Assembly (NCBI GenBank): GCA_050486405.1
Contig: JBJHDF010000049.1
Span: 1 to 12,268 of the forward strand
Direction: 5' to 3'
From: JBJHDF01 sp050486405
GTDB lineage: Bacteria > Pseudomonadota > Gammaproteobacteria > Pseudomonadales > Cellvibrionaceae
Length of the DNA stretch: 12,268 bases
The position numbers and the translations under genes were made by a program. Below the pieces are notes generated by a model, which saw nothing but the letters and a program-made list of their open reading frames with translations, searched no databases and had not been told where the DNA came from. This document shows positions 7,401 to 12,268 of the stretch, piece by piece (positions within the stretch are counted from its first letter, which is position 1; every line of letters starts with the position of its first letter).

Positions 7401-10400
7401 TGTGTGGCGGGTGTGACCCACCCAGCCGGGCAACTCGTTGCGGTAGCTGGGCCCGAACTCCCGGCTGGCCAGAATCTCCAGGTGCAGGTCGTGGTTGTGG
7501 CGCCAGCCCGGACCCATGCGGGAAATACTGTCGTCGCGCCCGACGTGCTCGGTAAAGGGTACGTTGCTGTAGCTGCGGCTAAAGCCCAGTGGCAGACCGC
7601 CGGTTTCCAGTTGGAAATCTTGGCGCTGCAGCGTCAGTGAGCCGGTCTGGATCAGCACGTCGTGCTCGATGACCTGACCCAGCATCAGACCGTTGACCCT
7701 TTTGCGGTTGTTGATTTCGTAGAGGGTTTCCCTGGGCGGGTCGCCGTTCACCGGCCGGACGCTGACACTGACGTAACAGTCGGTCACCTGGACCCTTCGC
7801 ACACAGTCGCCCAGATCGTCGCGCAGTACCACCAGGTGGTGCATGTCCGGCACCACGGCCTGGGACGGCACCAGGAAGTGACTGAAATCCCGCCGGTGGT
7901 CGAGCACGCTCACCTCCACCTGCGACACCTGTTCCACCGGGATATTCAGCATCAAGTAGTGATCGATCCGCCGCATTTCCAGCCCCTGGGTGTCGTCCTC
8001 CGGAAAACGGGCCAGATCGTAAGTGGTGGGCAGTTCCCGCTGGCGGGTCTGGCCAAAGGCGTATTCCCAAAGGATATTGCCGGCATCCTGATTGCTGTAG
8101 AGCCGCAGTGTCAGCAGATCGGCCGCACTCAGCCGATCCAGCATCGACAGATTGCCGAAGCTGATCTGGCCGTTGGCACCCATGATGGCCCGCACTTCCT
8201 GACCACCCAGGGCAAACACCAGCTCCTGGGGACCGTCGACATAGGGCAGGCGGCTGAACAAAGGGGCGACCAACGAATAAAGAGCCGTGATCATCTCGTC
8301 GCTGCCGGAGATATAGGGGATTTGCCCATCGGCTTCTTCCGCCAGCAGACCGATGGTTTCTCCATCCGGCTCCGCTGTCTGACGCTGAATCTCCTCCACC
8401 TCCAGGCTGAAGCGGCTGAACTGGTACTCCGGCCGGTAGTGCCAGGCGTAGTAAGGCTCGGGCCTGGGCAGACCAGCGCCCGTTGCCCGGTTGGTTTGCC
8501 GCCAGCGGTTGATCCCGTCCCAATCCGCCCACTCGTCATACAGCGGCACCAAAAACGGCGTCAGCCGCCCAGGACGGCCGCTCAGCGGGCCGCCCTGGGG
8601 ATTGCCGAAGTTGGGGGTTTCGGTTTCCTGGGTGCCGCTGACGTGGATGTAATAGTGTTCCGGCCTCGTCAGGTTGTCCCGCAATTGGATCACCTGGGTG
8701 TGCCGGCCCGGCGCTATGGGAAAGTGCGCCAGGCCGCCTTCGGCGGTCTCTCGCAACTCGTTGGGGGCCACCACCTTGGCCAGCCGGCCTGTCAGGCCAA
8801 AATCCCGTCCCTCGCCCTCGCCCAGCCCCTCCGGCAGGGGACGGCCATCGGGGGCTCGCCATTCGGTGGTCACTTCAATCAGCGTGTCACTGGTCAGACC
8901 CGCCCCTTCGGCACCCATCAGGTAGCGGCGCTGTTCGCCGGCGGTCAGTCCGTACTCCACCGCGTAGCGCCGCTGGGCCCAGATCTTCAGGTTCGGCGGG
9001 CGCAGCACCAGGGGCGCCACCGGCACATTGAGACCGCCGCCATCCCCGGCGCTGGTCAACTGCACACTCTGCACGTCCATATAGCCCGTGGCCCGGTTGA
9101 TGGCCACCAGGCTCACCCGCTCGCCAACGCGCAATACGTTTTCCGGGTTATCCCGGAAGGGCTTCTCAAGACCGTAATCCGCCGCCCACTCGCCCCAGGC
9201 CATGCGCCGGTCCACACCACCGCCCACGTTGCGCCAGTGGGCATCTCTGGGGCCGCGCATCATCAACCGGTAATACAGACTGCCAGCCTGCTCGGCCTCG
9301 CCCATATCCCGCTCACTCAAGCCCCGGCGCTCGACGATCAACTCGCCGGTGGACTCCCTAAACACCAGCAGGTCCGTGTTCTGCAGGTCTTCCTGGCTGA
9401 TGCCCCCCAGCAGCCCCGTGTGCTCCCGGCGCACCGGGGTGTTGGCCAGGCGGATCAAGTCCGGCTGGTAGCCCGCTTCTTCATGACCCGGCGGCGGCGG
9501 GTTGGGCGCGGGGTTGGAACTGAGATACACACCCTGGTACTCGCCTTCCGGGTCGGGGTAGAAAACGTCCACCGGCGCGCCGTCCAGGGTGATCCGCTCT
9601 ACCCGGCCCAGTTGCGCCAGGTCCACCCGACCATCGCCATCAAAGTCGTACCAGTGGGCCGCCACCGGCGTGTCGTCCGGATCAAACACCCGGTAGTGGG
9701 TTTCCGCCGCCAGCGGTACCGGGCTGCCATCGGGATTGGCCAGGCTCAAGGTGCCGTTGAGGAACATCACGTCCACGTAGAAGTCAATCGGCGGCATCAC
9801 CGGTCGGGCGATAGAGGCATGGATGGCCAAGGCCTCCAAATAAGCCATCAGCGCCGCCAGGTCGAAACCCGGTATGATGGGCGGCGCCGGGCAGTACACC
9901 CGGTGGTGACGTGTCAGGTAATAGGGCAGTACCGGCGAACCCTGGGGATTAAAACTGCGGTAGCGCAGACTGACGTGGGTGTCCACCGGGTAGTCGAAAC
10001 CGCCGGGCGGACAGATCATCCAAAAGCCGAAACTGTAACGGCCCTCCGAGTCGGTGACGCCCACACCTCCGGGATAAAACACCTCCACTTTGACGTTGCT
10101 CACCGGCCCAAAAATAGTGTCCTCCGGTGTGCGCCGGGTGGAAGATTGGCCTGTGTTTGGATCGCCGTAAAACGCCGTGCGCGGGGCCAGGATACCCTCG
10201 GACGCATGACGGATACGCCCGTGGCGGTCCAGCAACAGGGTGCGGATATTCGGTCCGGGACGACCGGGGTCGCTGAGGTCCACAGTGAACCTCAGCAGAG
10301 CCAGCTCATTGGGGTCCGTGCGGTGCCGGTGCACCTGGGGACGTACCAGTACGCTTTTGATGGTCGGATGCAGCGCCGGCGGTGCAATCCGCGTCTGCCC

Positions 10401-10820
10401 ATCCGCCAGGGTGTAGGACTGGCCCAGAAACGCCTCCCGGGGCAACAAGCGGGCACCCTCGGCCAGACCTCCGGCGTTTTCAGCCCGCCAGTCCTCCAGC
10501 AGATCCACTTCCGTCTGGAACTCGTCCCGGCTGATGATGCGGATATCCGCCAGGGTGTGCCCTTCCGGCAGGGATATCGGAGAGCCCACTTCTTCCCCGG
10601 CGGTGTTATAGGGCACTATCACCACCGCTGTATTGGTCAGACTGCTATCGCCGTCTGGAGTCACCAAACCCCGTGCCATCACCGCGCCGTACTGGGCTTC
10701 GGTGTGAAAAGGAAACAGAAATCCGTGAGCTGACAGGCCGCTTAACAGCAGCGTCAGGCCCAGCACGAGGCGCAGGGCGAATGGGGTCGGGGTGATGTTC
10801 CTGTCAGTTCTGTTCATCAT
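1485..10820 (-). CDS. Giant Sec-exported Rhs/YD-repeat polymorphic toxin (3111 aa)
   Basis: The frame is intact from ATG 10818-10820 to TAG 1485-1487. The start is supported by a signal peptide directly after it; a second Met follows at codon 2. The Shine-Dalgarno is poor, so coupling to the upstream gene 21 bases away is likely. Parts in order: signal peptide (1-33); beta-rich N-terminal region with a carboxypeptidase-regulatory-like segment (about 235-275, DSEGRYSFGF) and a calcium-loop-like DFDGDGRVD (392-400); Rhs shell entry LPLGFSRSYSN (from 1076); YD repeats (about 1231-2700); Rhs core with GLIYMKARFYDP, DTYLG (from 2749) and DPDG (2776-2779); tip 2780-3111 with a toxin domain over the last 129 residues. 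Rhs proteins fold into a closed shell that encloses the toxin. There is no PAAR domain at the N-terminus, unlike type VI Rhs effectors; the signal peptide indicates Sec export. A contact- or secretion-dependent antibacterial role is inferred. Confidence 0.92.
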   Translation of the reverse strand: MMNRTDRNITPTPFALRLVLGLTLLLSGLSAHGFLFPFHTEAQYGAVMARGLVTPDGDSSLTNTAVVIVPYNTAGEEVGSPISLPEGHTLADIRIISRDEFQTEVDLLEDWRAENAGGLAEGARLLPREAFLGQSYTLADGQTRIAPPALHPTIKSVLVRPQVHRHRTDPNELALLRFTVDLSDPGRPGPNIRTLLLDRHGRIRHASEGILAPRTAFYGDPNTGQSSTRRTPEDTIFGPVSNVKVEVFYPGGVGVTDSEGRYSFGFWMICPPGGFDYPVDTHVSLRYRSFNPQGSPVLPYYLTRHHRVYCPAPPIIPGFDLAALMAYLEALAIHASIARPVMPPIDFYVDVMFLNGTLSLANPDGSPVPLAAETHYRVFDPDDTPVAAHWYDFDGDGRVDLAQLGRVERITLDGAPVDVFYPDPEGEYQGVYLSSNPAPNPPPPGHEEAGYQPDLIRLANTPVRREHTGLLGGISQEDLQNTDLLVFRESTGELIVERRGLSERDMGEAEQAGSLYYRLMMRGPRDAHWRNVGGGVDRRMAWGEWAADYGLEKPFRDNPENVLRVGERVSLVAINRATGYMDVQSVQLTSAGDGGGLNVPVAPLVLRPPNLKIWAQRRYAVEYGLTAGEQRRYLMGAEGAGLTSDTLIEVTTEWRAPDGRPLPEGLGEGEGRDFGLTGRLAKVVAPNELRETAEGGLAHFPIAPGRHTQVIQLRDNLTRPEHYYIHVSGTQETETPNFGNPQGGPLSGRPGRLTPFLVPLYDEWADWDGINRWRQTNRATGAGLPRPEPYYAWHYRPEYQFSRFSLEVEEIQRQTAEPDGETIGLLAEEADGQIPYISGSDEMITALYSLVAPLFSRLPYVDGPQELVFALGGQEVRAIMGANGQISFGNLSMLDRLSAADLLTLRLYSNQDAGNILWEYAFGQTRQRELPTTYDLARFPEDDTQGLEMRRIDHYLMLNIPVEQVSQVEVSVLDHRRDFSHFLVPSQAVVPDMHHLVVLRDDLGDCVRRVQVTDCYVSVSVRPVNGDPPRETLYEINNRKRVNGLMLGQVIEHDVLIQTGSLTLQRQDFQLETGGLPLGFSRSYSNVPFTEHVGRDDSISRMGPGWRHNHDLHLEILASREFGPSYRNELPGWVGHTRHTLTGPQLLDSHTLANLMPDHDWPSRVAVSGGGQFKRADTANSWTPQRGYHGELTYEDGVWEFRSKDGTLYRFEPPDNALGGSAVSGRIPVSRITDRNGNSLTYEYTLQEGQRLLSRVTDNAGRQLRFEYTDEEGHLRLTTVTAWDGVGVSFEYEPMELSVGDGDPVEMGSVLSSARRGAHQESYRYDWSEDTINPHLASFTDANGHVRRYDYHDIGTLPRELISGAELHQVVSQVHYPDGHSARLDYHVALDDNRREVVDLNGHTKTYHLNGVGNPVRVVYPENQVIAYRWSSDQGGPGNYMTRKTHEGMGAVWQYNYDAKGNLIEEVDPLGQRLTQSWDPDFAVLLSRTGKDGHTLTQTLDGNGNVIVRRQSAEVRGQSTEVETRHSYGAAGRYNGLLQSTTDGRNATTQYGYDGLGLLAEVTEPEGSRTRYVNDPRGRRISETDPNGHTTRYAYDDLDNLIQVTDAEGNRLEYDYDAKGNKTRELHRESYRTAAGMLERSKQRVYTYDTRDRVVSEVRSGSQGLGGQKTYGYDGNSNLLSETDWQGGITRTSYDGLNRPVSVTNRLGHSRGFSYAFAEGGLRVQETDTLGRVTSRREDALGRVVLIEHPEINGERHRREMTYDGQDRLLSVRDENGGVSQTHYDGRGLVVSETNPNGHTASHQYDEAGNRVVSVDEAGRVTEFTYDRQNRRLSRQAPEGQLWQYGYDPVGRLLQETDPWGHVVSYTYDRIGRRTSRTHPDGTEQEGHTRDGLLSYRRDAAGREISRVYDPLSQLVLETDPRGRSTQISYDANGNRLSETLSWGGAATGPGSVSHQYEYDAEDRLTRQTLAAGSAEAQVTDYTYDAQGNLLQEQRPDGRTTQWAYDARDRLIRTSDAQGGQVLRELDGLGHVLTETDRRGQTTRTTYDGLGRPLSVTYPDNTSRHFSYDPVGNVLAETNPRGHTLSWVYDGLDRVTEHRHAGTRVYSQEYDLGGARRHAVIDANGNRVETFEDWRGNTLATSLPGGPGYGASTRTNSYDASGFQLSATDESGLTTEYSRHPDGTLASVTNPAGETTQFEYDIFGNQARITRPLGGTQTLTRDARNRLVSVVDALGQETRYTYDANDNKLSHELPGPGGGHTRVSYAYDSLNRQISHTQHKADGNLTGTFAYDAEGNLTQRTDARGQVFGYSYDALGRLVEQTFPGGSDLNRITTSYDANGNVDTITEHTPGGQRVTSHSYDAHDRLVSQTQRGHTVSYSYDANGNRTAVNSQGGSSTYRYDTRNRLTQVSSNGALSDYRYRANGWLESLTHGNGTRADYSHDNAGRVTQVSHSLGDGSLLSRFVYQYDANGNRTRQEETQQGFQSGQVQVTDYVYDALDRLERYTETLDDGTVTDHRFTFHPSYDRASYRIEVDGELTQNRQYHYDETHWLTRIDEQAGDGGRVDYVYDANGNPISKTDSTGEGPASTLFAYNSRNQLIRLAAGEAGAEAEQGRYVYNHAGLRVQHLGSARGDIDYLYDGDSILEERLVATGQLLAHYRYADRLLSLNHLGEDQYYHQAALGTTVNLSTAEGEAQVAYRTDAFGQITQQAGESVNRRVFTGHEHDTETGLIYMKARFYDPAAGRFLNQDTYLGEAGNPPSLHRYLYAFNNPTVWVDPDGRQSYRYVNEKGVTVFTDGTGLKPSPETKMEVHQDDSAGTLGNRERLAQDNLRQQARTAQQAQAIAERRQGSEEYCEQYGCMDYADAINWDRVARMQRDAQLREITIESSVGPLTGYAASCSAVMDPDFCQREAQKREFFVALGPTAEPGGEMIMVVLYMGRNPTRGAGGGTRSTVRHGVDAGGSSSNRTVVDGTAQSSRGRYANRTNVTYRSADDVNAEFSGYMPPYQRGTRVTEYTTVHSDQFVRVHGERNAARSWMMRREAVQGLSPEEIARKYSLPEIPTHISDVNVPAGTRVRTGRVADNFGGNQGAIQYQWLGRVPEDAITNTRPLR
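1488..1874 (-). other. C-terminal toxin domain, TNT/ART-like by pattern
   Basis: This covers residues 2983-3111. Visible elements are PPYQRGTRVTEYTT, FVRVHG with Arg3025, SWMM, GLSPEEIARKYSLPEIPTH, VPAGTRVRTG, and the end pattern GRVADNFGGNQGAIQYQ with Gln3092, then a hydrophobic/TNTRPL tail. The order Arg...S...PAGT...G-x-V-A-x-x-F-G-x-x-x-G-x-x-Q-Y parallels tuberculosis necrotizing toxin (TNT), an NAD-glycohydrolase of the ADP-ribosyltransferase fold, where an Arg and a Gln in GQPGGGxQ matter. The resemblance is by eye and limited. That this is a toxin tip is well supported by position; its chemistry is a hypothesis. Confidence 0.55.
1875..2483 (-). other. Tip linker / pre-toxin region with four cysteines
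   Basis: Residues 2780-2982 join the Rhs core to the toxin domain. Directly after DPDG comes SYRYVNEKGVTVFTD, which resembles the short DUF4124-type motif. A Gln/Arg/Ala-rich helical stretch follows (about 2820-2848). Four cysteines then occur in two pairs (2854/2859 and 2899/2908). A hydrophobic segment (about 2928-2938, EMIMVVLYMG) precedes a Gly/Ser/Arg-rich flexible part. This could help release or translocation of the toxin; no function is shown directly. GC content is lower than in the shell. Confidence 0.5.
2484..2576 (-). other. Rhs-associated core end: DTYLG to DPDG motif
   Basis: Residues 2749-2779 run from DTYLGEAGNPPSLHRYLYAF to VDPDG. This is the conserved end of the Rhs core, after which the sequence becomes variable. 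In characterised type VI Rhs proteins the matching region reads DPIGL...DPxGL and forms an aspartyl-protease-like site that cuts off the toxin. Here the first motif is DTYLG and the second is DPDGR, without the Leu. The GC drop begins in this same stretch. Confidence 0.85.
2720..7130 (-). repeat. YD-repeat array of the Rhs shell
   Basis: Residues about 1231-2700 consist of dozens of roughly 20-residue YD repeats, with motifs such as YDANGN, YDALGRL, YDGLGRP and YDPVGNVLAETN. At DNA level the repeats are related but diverged. The longest identity I found by eye is 24 bases, between 3399-3422 and 3660-3683, encoding the YDANGN unit. YD repeats form the spiralling beta-sheet of the Rhs cage. Confidence 0.95.
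7131..10721 (-). other. N-terminal beta-rich region and shell entry of the Rhs protein
   Basis: These are residues 34-1230. The region is rich in beta-type, Pro/Gly-rich sequence with no PAAR, VgrG-binding or transmembrane element that I can see. A carboxypeptidase-regulatory-like segment lies at about 235-275 (VKVEVFYPGG, DSEGRYSFGF). An acidic DFDGDGRVD loop at 392-400 fits a calcium-binding DxDxDGxxD pattern. The shell-entry motif LPLGFSRSYSN starts at residue 1076 and the plug-like part leading to the YD array follows. The part before 1076 is the most likely place for delivery or surface-attachment determinants. It is not a family I can name. Confidence 0.6.
10722..10820 (-). other. Sec-type signal peptide of the Rhs protein
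   Basis: Residues 1-33 show a charged n-region (MMNRTDRN), a hydrophobic core (LRLVLGLTLLLSGL) and a plausible signal peptidase I site after Ala-His-Gly (AHG, then FLFP). There is no lipobox cysteine. This argues for export across the inner membrane by Sec rather than direct loading onto a type VI spike. Confidence 0.8.
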
Positions 10821-10841
10821 TTTTTATTCAGTTGTCCATCA

Positions 10842-12268
10842 CTAGGGTTGTAACCGCACCCGCAACGAGGTGGGATCGGTTTGTCCGCTGTTGGCCAGGG
10901 ACTCCAGCACCGGTTGCCATTCCGGGTGCATCAAGACATAACCCAGGTAATCCAGGCTGTTGAGCGGCACCTTGCCCACGCTGGTGACCTGGCGGTTGCT
11001 CAGCAGCCCCAGGCCCATCACCTGCAGGGATTCCAGGGTCTGGTCGTAACCCACCAGGACCACGTACTGGGTTTCCAGCAGCAGGTAGTCGTGGCTGCCG
11101 TGCAGCGGCGGCACCTGCAGGGTGAGACCCACCCGCCCTTCCACGGCAATGCCCCGGGGCTGGGTGGCGAACACCCAACTGACCCGGGCGTTGTCGGCCA
11201 TGGGGTCGGCGATCTGCTCCACCGGCATAAACTGCACGTGCACATTGCCGCTGGTGCGGTTGTTGGGAAACAGCAACCGGGCGTCGCTCAGATCCAGTTG
11301 CAACTGATGGCCCGCCAACGATACCTGCGGCTCGCCGCTGCTGACCAGCGAGAAGCCGGCGTTGGGGTTCAACTCCTGCAGCCGCAGGGTGCCCAGGTCG
11401 TTGTAGCGCCCAGCCTGCAGGTTGATGTTGCGCAGCAGGGTGCCGTAGCCCGGAGCGCCAAAACCGGGGTTGATCAGCAGGCGGTGGCGACCGCCGGGCA
11501 GATCCCGCTCGGCCGGTTCGCCAAAGCCGAAGGCGAAGCCGCCGTTGGCGTTGGTGCGGGTTTCCCGGTTCAGGCCCGGCAGGGTGACGGTGACGCCGTG
11601 CAGCGGCTGACCGAACAGGTCGGTGAGGGTACCGGTGACAAAGGTCGGCAGCGGGCGCACCTCGAAGGTGAAGCGGCCGAGTTCCTCGCCGTCGTAAAGC
11701 ACGTCCACCTGCAGGCGGGCGTTAAAGCCGTAATGACGCTCGGGATAGAAAGCGGCGCTGGTGTTGCCGGGCAGCAGCACCAGACTGCCGGGCACGGGTT
11801 CCTGGCTGCGGCTGACCCGTTGCAGTTCGTAGCCCCGGGCCTGGGTGAAGTCTTCGCCGGGTTGGCCCATGTCCACGTAGGTGTCACCGTGCAGGGTTTC
11901 CCGCACCTGAATATCGAGACGCGACGGGTCTATTACCCGATTGAACTGCAACTCGATGGCCTGACCCGCTTCCTGGTTGCGGGCGTTATTGTCCGGTTGG
12001 TGGCCCAGCAGGATCAGAGGGCCGGCGTCGGGGTCGCTCACGCGCACCTGACGGCTGGCGCTGGCAACCACCAGGCCCTGGCTGTTCAGGGCCTGGTACA
12101 GCAGGGTGTACTCGCCGACGTCCGGCGGCAGCAGCAACTCACCGCTGGCCAGCGTGCCGCTCAGGGTCAACTCGGCCAGCGCGTCGGCGGCCTGTACCTG
12201 CACCTGATCGACACCGCTGCCGGACACCCGCGCCGCCACCTGTAGGGCGATGGGTTCGCCCCGGGCAA
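10842..12268 (-). CDS. Large probable secreted/surface protein with Ig-like and CarboxypepD_reg-like segments, 5'-partial
   Basis: The frame is open to the right edge; the GTG at 12237-12239 is internal because coding sequence (ARGEPIALQV) continues upstream of it. About 474 residues are visible, ending at TAG 10842-10844. Counting from that GTG, residues about 75-195 look like a bacterial Ig-like (Big_5-type) domain, with the phrase IELQFNRVIDPSRLD. Residues about 200-285 look like a carboxypeptidase-regulatory-like beta-sandwich (GTLTDLFGQPLHGVTVTL, TNANGGFAFGF). The remaining 180 residues are beta-rich and unassigned, with no C-terminal anchor, sorting signal or membrane helix. The gene precedes the Rhs gene by 21 bases in the same orientation, so the two are probably co-transcribed. 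Its FAFGF/LPGG segment parallels the SFGF/PPGG segment of the Rhs N-terminus, suggesting related outer-surface roles. A partner, adhesin or delivery role is a guess. Confidence 0.85.
   Translation of the reverse strand, partial: ARGEPIALQVAARVSGSGVDQVQVQAADALAELTLSGTLASGELLLPPDVGEYTLLYQALNSQGLVVASASRQVRVSDPDAGPLILLGHQPDNNARNQEAGQAIELQFNRVIDPSRLDIQVRETLHGDTYVDMGQPGEDFTQARGYELQRVSRSQEPVPGSLVLLPGNTSAAFYPERHYGFNARLQVDVLYDGEELGRFTFEVRPLPTFVTGTLTDLFGQPLHGVTVTLPGLNRETRTNANGGFAFGFGEPAERDLPGGRHRLLINPGFGAPGYGTLLRNINLQAGRYNDLGTLRLQELNPNAGFSLVSSGEPQVSLAGHQLQLDLSDARLLFPNNRTSGNVHVQFMPVEQIADPMADNARVSWVFATQPRGIAVEGRVGLTLQVPPLHGSHDYLLLETQYVVLVGYDQTLESLQVMGLGLLSNRQVTSVGKVPLNSLDYLGYVLMHPEWQPVLESLANSGQTDPTSLRVRLQP

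Noticed and set aside
7662..10733. Plus-strand open frame of 1023 codons antisense to the Rhs N-terminal half
   Set aside because: A high-GC antisense shadow, rich in His/Gln/Arg/Val with no recognisable motif. The sense frame carries the signal peptide and continuous domains.
10821..10841. Possible frameshift joining the upstream protein and the Rhs gene into one
   Set aside because: The upstream frame ends in TAG and the Rhs frame begins with its own Met-Met and a full signal peptide, so two separate exported proteins are the simpler reading.
10881..12245. Plus-strand open frame of 454 codons antisense to the partial upstream protein
   Set aside because: Composition is typical of a reversed frame (His/Gln/Val/Gly-rich), and the sense strand shows recognisable Ig-like and regulatory-like domains.

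Overview
The window looks like a high-GC Gram-negative chromosome, most likely a gammaproteobacterium, although no housekeeping gene fixes the taxon. It is dominated by a minus-strand operon encoding a giant exported Rhs/YD-repeat polymorphic toxin. A plus-strand insertion-sequence transposase lies beyond the operon's 3' end.

Layout from left to right. Positions 2-760 (+) hold the C-terminal part of a DDE transposase with a clear D,D(35)E triad; its 5' end is outside the window. Positions 761-1111 are a non-coding junction with a possible IS end, short hairpins and a small direct repeat. Positions 1112-1477 (-) encode a small AT-rich protein placed exactly where an immunity gene should be. 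Positions 1485-10820 (-) encode an intact 3111-residue protein. It has a Sec-type signal peptide, an N-terminal beta-rich region of about 1070 residues, an Rhs shell with about 1450 residues of YD repeats, an Rhs-associated core ending in DPDG, and a 332-residue C-terminal tip. Positions 10842-12268 (-) hold the 3' end of another large, probably extracellular protein with an Ig-like segment and a carboxypeptidase-regulatory-like segment.

The three minus-strand genes are separated by only 21 and 7 nt, so they are probably one transcription unit whose promoter lies beyond the right edge. Reading order is accessory surface/secreted protein, then toxin carrier, then immunity. GC content falls from roughly 60-70% in the Rhs shell to roughly 38-57% in the tip and immunity gene, and the change is centred on the DPDG motif. 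This is the signature of an exchangeable toxin-immunity cassette attached to a conserved carrier.

The last 129 residues of the tip resemble the end of TNT/ADP-ribosyltransferase-fold toxins (pattern G-x-V-x-x-x-F-G-G-N-x-G-x-x-Q-Y), so an NAD-targeting activity is proposed as an inference. The unusual point is the architecture. This is a Sec-signalled Rhs protein with no PAAR or VgrG partner in view and with a DTYLG-type core rather than the DPIGL core of type VI Rhs effectors, paired with a co-transcribed beta-rich partner. How it is delivered cannot be seen from the sequence.
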